From contig CALUQH010000019.1 in the NCBI GenBank assembly GCA_944322885.1, positions 1 to 59,561 on the forward strand: a stretch of 59,561 nucleotides of DNA, read 5' to 3'. The position numbers were made by a program, and so were the translations under genes. Of the stretch, positions 57,189 to 59,561 are shown piece after piece (position 1 is the stretch's first letter; each line of letters opens with the position of its first letter). This stretch comes from Candidatus Gastranaerophilales bacterium (lineage in GTDB: Bacteria; Cyanobacteriota; Vampirovibrionia; Gastranaerophilales; Gastranaerophilaceae). The notes beneath the pieces were generated by a model that saw only the letters and a list, made by a program, of their open reading frames with translations, was not told the origin of the DNA and searched no databases.

Positions 57189-59105
57189 ATGAAAAAGAAA
57201 GTGATTGCATATTTACATACTCACTGGGACAGAGAATGGTACAGGGAATTTGAAGTTTTCAGACTAAGACTCTTGAGAGTTTTTGATAATGTTCTTGAAC
57301 TTCTTGAAAATAATAAAATTCCGTCATTTTACTTTGACGGGCAGGTTGGAGCGCTTCTTGACTATTTAGAAATAAGACCGGAAAAAGAACAAATTATCAG
57401 AAAACTTATCGCTGAAAAAAAATTATTTATAGGGCCTTTTTTCTGCCTTATTGATGAATTTTTAACTGACAGAACAGTTTTTGAAAAAAATCTGGAAATC
57501 GGATTGAAAATTTCAAAAGATTTCGGATGCAGTGATTTTATAGCTTACTTTGCAGATACTTTCGGACACAGCAAAAATATCCCGAACATTTTGCAAAAAT
57601 TCTGTATTGATAAATGTGTTGTATGGAGAGGATGTGGAGATATACCGTCAGAATTTACATTCAATGGTATTAATACCGTAAACCTCATCCGCGGGTATTT
57701 TATGGATATCTTTTCTTCTCCGATGACAATTGAAGAAAAAGCCAAATGGCTTAAAGGAAATCTTGATAAAATTGCCGCGAAATCAAAGGATTATTTGTTA
57801 TTGCCAATCGGGGCAGACCACCTTGGTGTTGAACCTGATATTGCAGACCAAATATCAAAAGTCAACAGTCTGCTTGAGGATTACGAAATAAAGCTTTCAA
57901 ACCCGTTTGAATATTTTGAACTTGTAAAAGATAATTTTAAAAATTTTGAATGGAATGACGAACTAAGGGACAACAGTCTTACATTTATTCTGCAAGGTTC
58001 ATTTTCTGCGAGAATGAAGCTTAAACAATATAATGTAAAATGCACATATCTTCTTGAGCAGGCTGACAAATTACAAAAAAAATACGGCTCTCAATATGAT
58101 TCAATTATTGAATATGCATATAAACTTATTTTAAAAAATCAGGCACACGACGGAATTTACGGCTGCAGTACAGATCTTGTGCACAGAGAAAATATTACGC
58201 GCTACGAAAAAGTTATACAAATCGCAAATACGATTATTGAAGAATTAAGGCTCAAATATAACTTTAAAACACCCGTTATGCAAGGCAAGGAGCTTATTCC
58301 GGAATATAAAGTTATCTCAAAACATTTCGGGGTAGAAAATTCGCTTCTCTATGACACGCAAAAAATTCCCGTAACAGAAGATTTTACGGACATTTATACC
58401 CTTAAATATTCCCCTGCAGTAAAGCCCGAAATAAGTTTTGAAGTAAAAAACGGCAAAATCCATATAGGTCAGGTTGAAATGGAATTTGTACGCTTTAAAG
58501 ATGAAGGGGACACCTACAATTTTGGCGCTGTCGAAGATGATAAAGGCGAAAAAGCAGAAGTTTATTCATTCAAAAATAACATTATAAAAACAAGCTTTTT
58601 TGATGTACAGGTGGAAATTCAGGGAGAACTTGTAAACTTTAAGATTGAATGGGATAACAAACTTAAAAATAAACTCTGGCAGGTAAAATTTAACCTCAAA
58701 TCTCCCGTAACGGAAACTTTCTCTGAGGATATGAATACCATAATCCGCAGAGAATTTGACCCTGATTATGATATGAGAAAGCACCTGCCAAAAACAAGAG
58801 GTATTGAAGTTAAAACAAACTTTGCGCCAATGCAGAGATACGTCGGCACTCAAGGGTTTGGGATTATAACAAAAGGCCTAACAGAATATGAAGTAAAAGA
58901 AAAATCGCTCCTTATAACACTTTTGAGAAGCACTGGTGTTATTTCCAATCCTAAAAACCCGTCCCGCTCAACTCCTGCGGGGCCGCCGATAGAAGTGCCG
59001 GATGCCCAGCAGCTCGGTTACAATTACGCGGAATTTTCCGTTGGATTTTTTGAGCCGGAAGATTATCAAAAATATATTGATATGGTATACCCGCCAATAA
59101 ATTAA
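57189..59105 (+). CDS. Glycoside hydrolase family 38 alpha-mannosidase-like protein
   Basis: A 638-residue cytoplasmic (no signal peptide) GH38 enzyme. AYLHTHWDREWYREFE contains the zinc ligands His12 and Asp14. IAYFADTFGHSKNIPNIL contains the nucleophile Asp123. LLLPIGADHLGVEPDIAD and LKNQAHDGIYGCSTDLVHRE (third-ligand region, with His) complete the active site. The C-terminal half is the beta-sandwich part, but the protein is clearly shorter than the usual 800-1000 residues, so later sandwich domains are missing. Such enzymes trim or salvage mannosides, for instance host N-glycan fragments or 2-O-(6-phospho-mannosyl)-glycerate-type substrates. No Shine-Dalgarno is seen before the ATG. It stands alone. 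Confidence 0.88.
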   Translation: MKKKVIAYLHTHWDREWYREFEVFRLRLLRVFDNVLELLENNKIPSFYFDGQVGALLDYLEIRPEKEQIIRKLIAEKKLFIGPFFCLIDEFLTDRTVFEKNLEIGLKISKDFGCSDFIAYFADTFGHSKNIPNILQKFCIDKCVVWRGCGDIPSEFTFNGINTVNLIRGYFMDIFSSPMTIEEKAKWLKGNLDKIAAKSKDYLLLPIGADHLGVEPDIADQISKVNSLLEDYEIKLSNPFEYFELVKDNFKNFEWNDELRDNSLTFILQGSFSARMKLKQYNVKCTYLLEQADKLQKKYGSQYDSIIEYAYKLILKNQAHDGIYGCSTDLVHRENITRYEKVIQIANTIIEELRLKYNFKTPVMQGKELIPEYKVISKHFGVENSLLYDTQKIPVTEDFTDIYTLKYSPAVKPEISFEVKNGKIHIGQVEMEFVRFKDEGDTYNFGAVEDDKGEKAEVYSFKNNIIKTSFFDVQVEIQGELVNFKIEWDNKLKNKLWQVKFNLKSPVTETFSEDMNTIIRREFDPDYDMRKHLPKTRGIEVKTNFAPMQRYVGTQGFGIITKGLTEYEVKEKSLLITLLRSTGVISNPKNPSRSTPAGPPIEVPDAQQLGYNYAEFSVGFFEPEDYQKYIDMVYPPIN

Positions 59106-59160
59106 AAAGCAACAAGTGCGCAATGACATGACGCCAAACTGATATTTTGTTTTGCTTACC

Positions 59161-59235
59161 CCCTCCCTAATCAGGGAGGGATGGGGTGGGTAGTGATTGT
59201 TACCCTTCCTCTTATCCTTCCCTAATAAGGGAAGG
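59161..59235. repeat. Paired-hairpin repeat, copy 3 (intergenic)
   Basis: CCCTCCCT-AATC-AGGGAGGG (59161-59180) and CCTTCCCT-AATA-AGGGAAGG (59216-59235). Both stems are perfect 8 bp with 4-base loops. Same two-hairpin design as the copies at 22244 and 56878. Confidence 0.8.
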
Positions 59236-59429
59236 AAGATTTTCATTTACTCCCTCTCCCAAGAGAAGGGAATTATAGCGGGTCGAGCGGCACTAGTTGT
59301 ACCCGCGTACGTTGCACAACGGACTCGCATTAAACGGCACCGCTCCCAATCAAAGCGAAAAATGCGATTTTCGCTTATGCTTGTTCGACTGTCGAAATAC
59401 ATAGTATTTCTCCTGCCTCTGCTCGTCCT

Positions 59430-59456
59430 AAAAAAAAACCCTATCTGAAAGATAGA
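59430..59456 (-). terminator. Intrinsic terminator for a minus-strand transcript entering from the right edge
   Basis: On the minus strand CTATCT-TTC-AGATAG is followed by GGG and nine T. No gene for it is visible inside the window, so the transcript would begin beyond 59561. Confidence 0.6.
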
Positions 59457-59561
59457 GTTCGGAATTCTTTTTACGTAATTCCTCGTGTGTGTAGAAGGTT
59501 AGTGTGTAGTAGGTAGTGTAAATAGTTAGTGTGTAGTTTATGTCTCGTGTTTATTTAATTC

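Larger units (their letters stand above)
59106..59561. other. Non-coding, repeat-rich tail
   Basis: No convincing gene. It contains a copy of the paired-hairpin repeat (59161-59235), a related third purine/pyrimidine hairpin near 59250-59267 (CCCTCTCC-CAAG-AGAAGGG), and a GC-richer block at 59280-59400 with several inverted repeats (GCGAAAA-ATGCGA-TTTTCGC, GTTGCACAAC). A minus-strand terminator follows, and then GTTAGTGTGTAGT appears twice at 59498 and 59525. Open frames crossing it have no ribosome-binding site and follow the repeat. Confidence 0.5.

Noticed and set aside
59197-59448. Open frames through the tail, on both strands (including 58968-59246 minus)
   Set aside because: They run through the hairpin repeat and GC-richer block, lack ribosome-binding sites and have no recognisable domain. 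The minus frame is explained by the repeat being open in one frame.
1-59561. CRISPR arrays, retrons, diversity-generating retroelements, prophage or transposases
   Set aside because: No regularly spaced repeat arrays, no reverse transcriptase, integrase, transposase or phage structural genes were seen on either strand.
59461-59561. Start of an rRNA operon or 5S gene at the right edge
   Set aside because: The minus-strand terminator would fit, but the remaining 100 bases show no recognisable rRNA sequence.

Overview
The window is AT-rich bacterial DNA with about 45 tightly packed protein genes and five tRNA genes. Several features point to a gut-type Candidatus Melainabacteria / Vampirovibrionia (Gastranaerophilales-like) genome. 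These are the many dispersed prepilin-like proteins carrying FTLAEVLITLGIIGVVA, an SLH-domain envelope protein, didermic envelope genes, flagellar genes, and short lineage-specific proteins. The taxonomic call is an inference from protein style, not a database match.

Layout. 0-9.2 kb holds envelope and small-metabolism genes: a DUF374 acyltransferase, nitrilase-family amidase, DacB peptidase, GT2 glycosyltransferase, Gfo/Idh/MocA sugar-nucleotide oxidoreductase, CDP-alcohol phosphatidyltransferase, TrmL, NnrD and AnmK. 9.7-15.1 kb has two tandem WYL regulators directly upstream of dnaE. 15.1-18.1 kb is a tRNA cluster (Gly-GCC, Gly-CCC, Thr-TGT, Thr-GGT, Tyr-GTA) broken up by GC-richer degenerate tRNA-like spacers and a secreted beta-propeller gene. 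18-25 kb holds a HEIGH metallopeptidase, an SLH protein, a prepilin, a Y-family polymerase and an RqcH-like protein. 25-33 kb holds an NfeD-SPFH pair, a glycosyltransferase with a C10 tract next to a DUF2142 membrane protein, aspS and ribF. 33-37.8 kb holds an isochorismatase-like hydrolase, a degenerate receiver-GGDEF protein next to ftsX-ftsE, and an orphan transketolase C-terminal subunit. 38-47 kb holds a Q/P-rich protein, paired PlsC-like acyltransferases, a large phosphohexomutase, a SulP transporter, metF and deoC. 47-55.2 kb mixes flagellar genes (flhB, a FliA-like sigma factor, a FlgE/F/G-family protein, a fliK-like gene, fliJ) with a 5'-nucleotidase, a cysteine-peptidase-like protein and an orphan TOPRIM protein. 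The end holds a GH38 mannosidase and a repeat-rich non-coding tail.

The strongest unexplained signal is a set of five G/C homopolymer tracts of 10-11 bases. All five have the same extended context, G-C(10-11)-GA on one strand and TC-G(10-11)-C on the other. Four lie between a well-placed ribosome-binding site plus ATG (coding M-K/Q/N-R/K-L/F) and the conserved prepilin motif. In all four the assembled tract length puts that upstream ATG one base out of frame with the prepilin. The fifth lies in frame inside a glycosyltransferase gene. This looks like a dispersed slipped-strand (phase-variation) system acting on prepilin-like and glycosylation genes. Two of the prepilin leaders also contain an in-frame paired-hairpin repeat that recurs at the window end.

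A second genome-wide pattern is a set of genes with no Shine-Dalgarno sequence whose ATG starts exactly 12 bases after the first base of a TATAAT-like box. This suggests leaderless transcripts for dnaE, ribF, metF, the SulP gene and the DUF374 gene. No CRISPR array, rRNA, transposase or prophage was seen.
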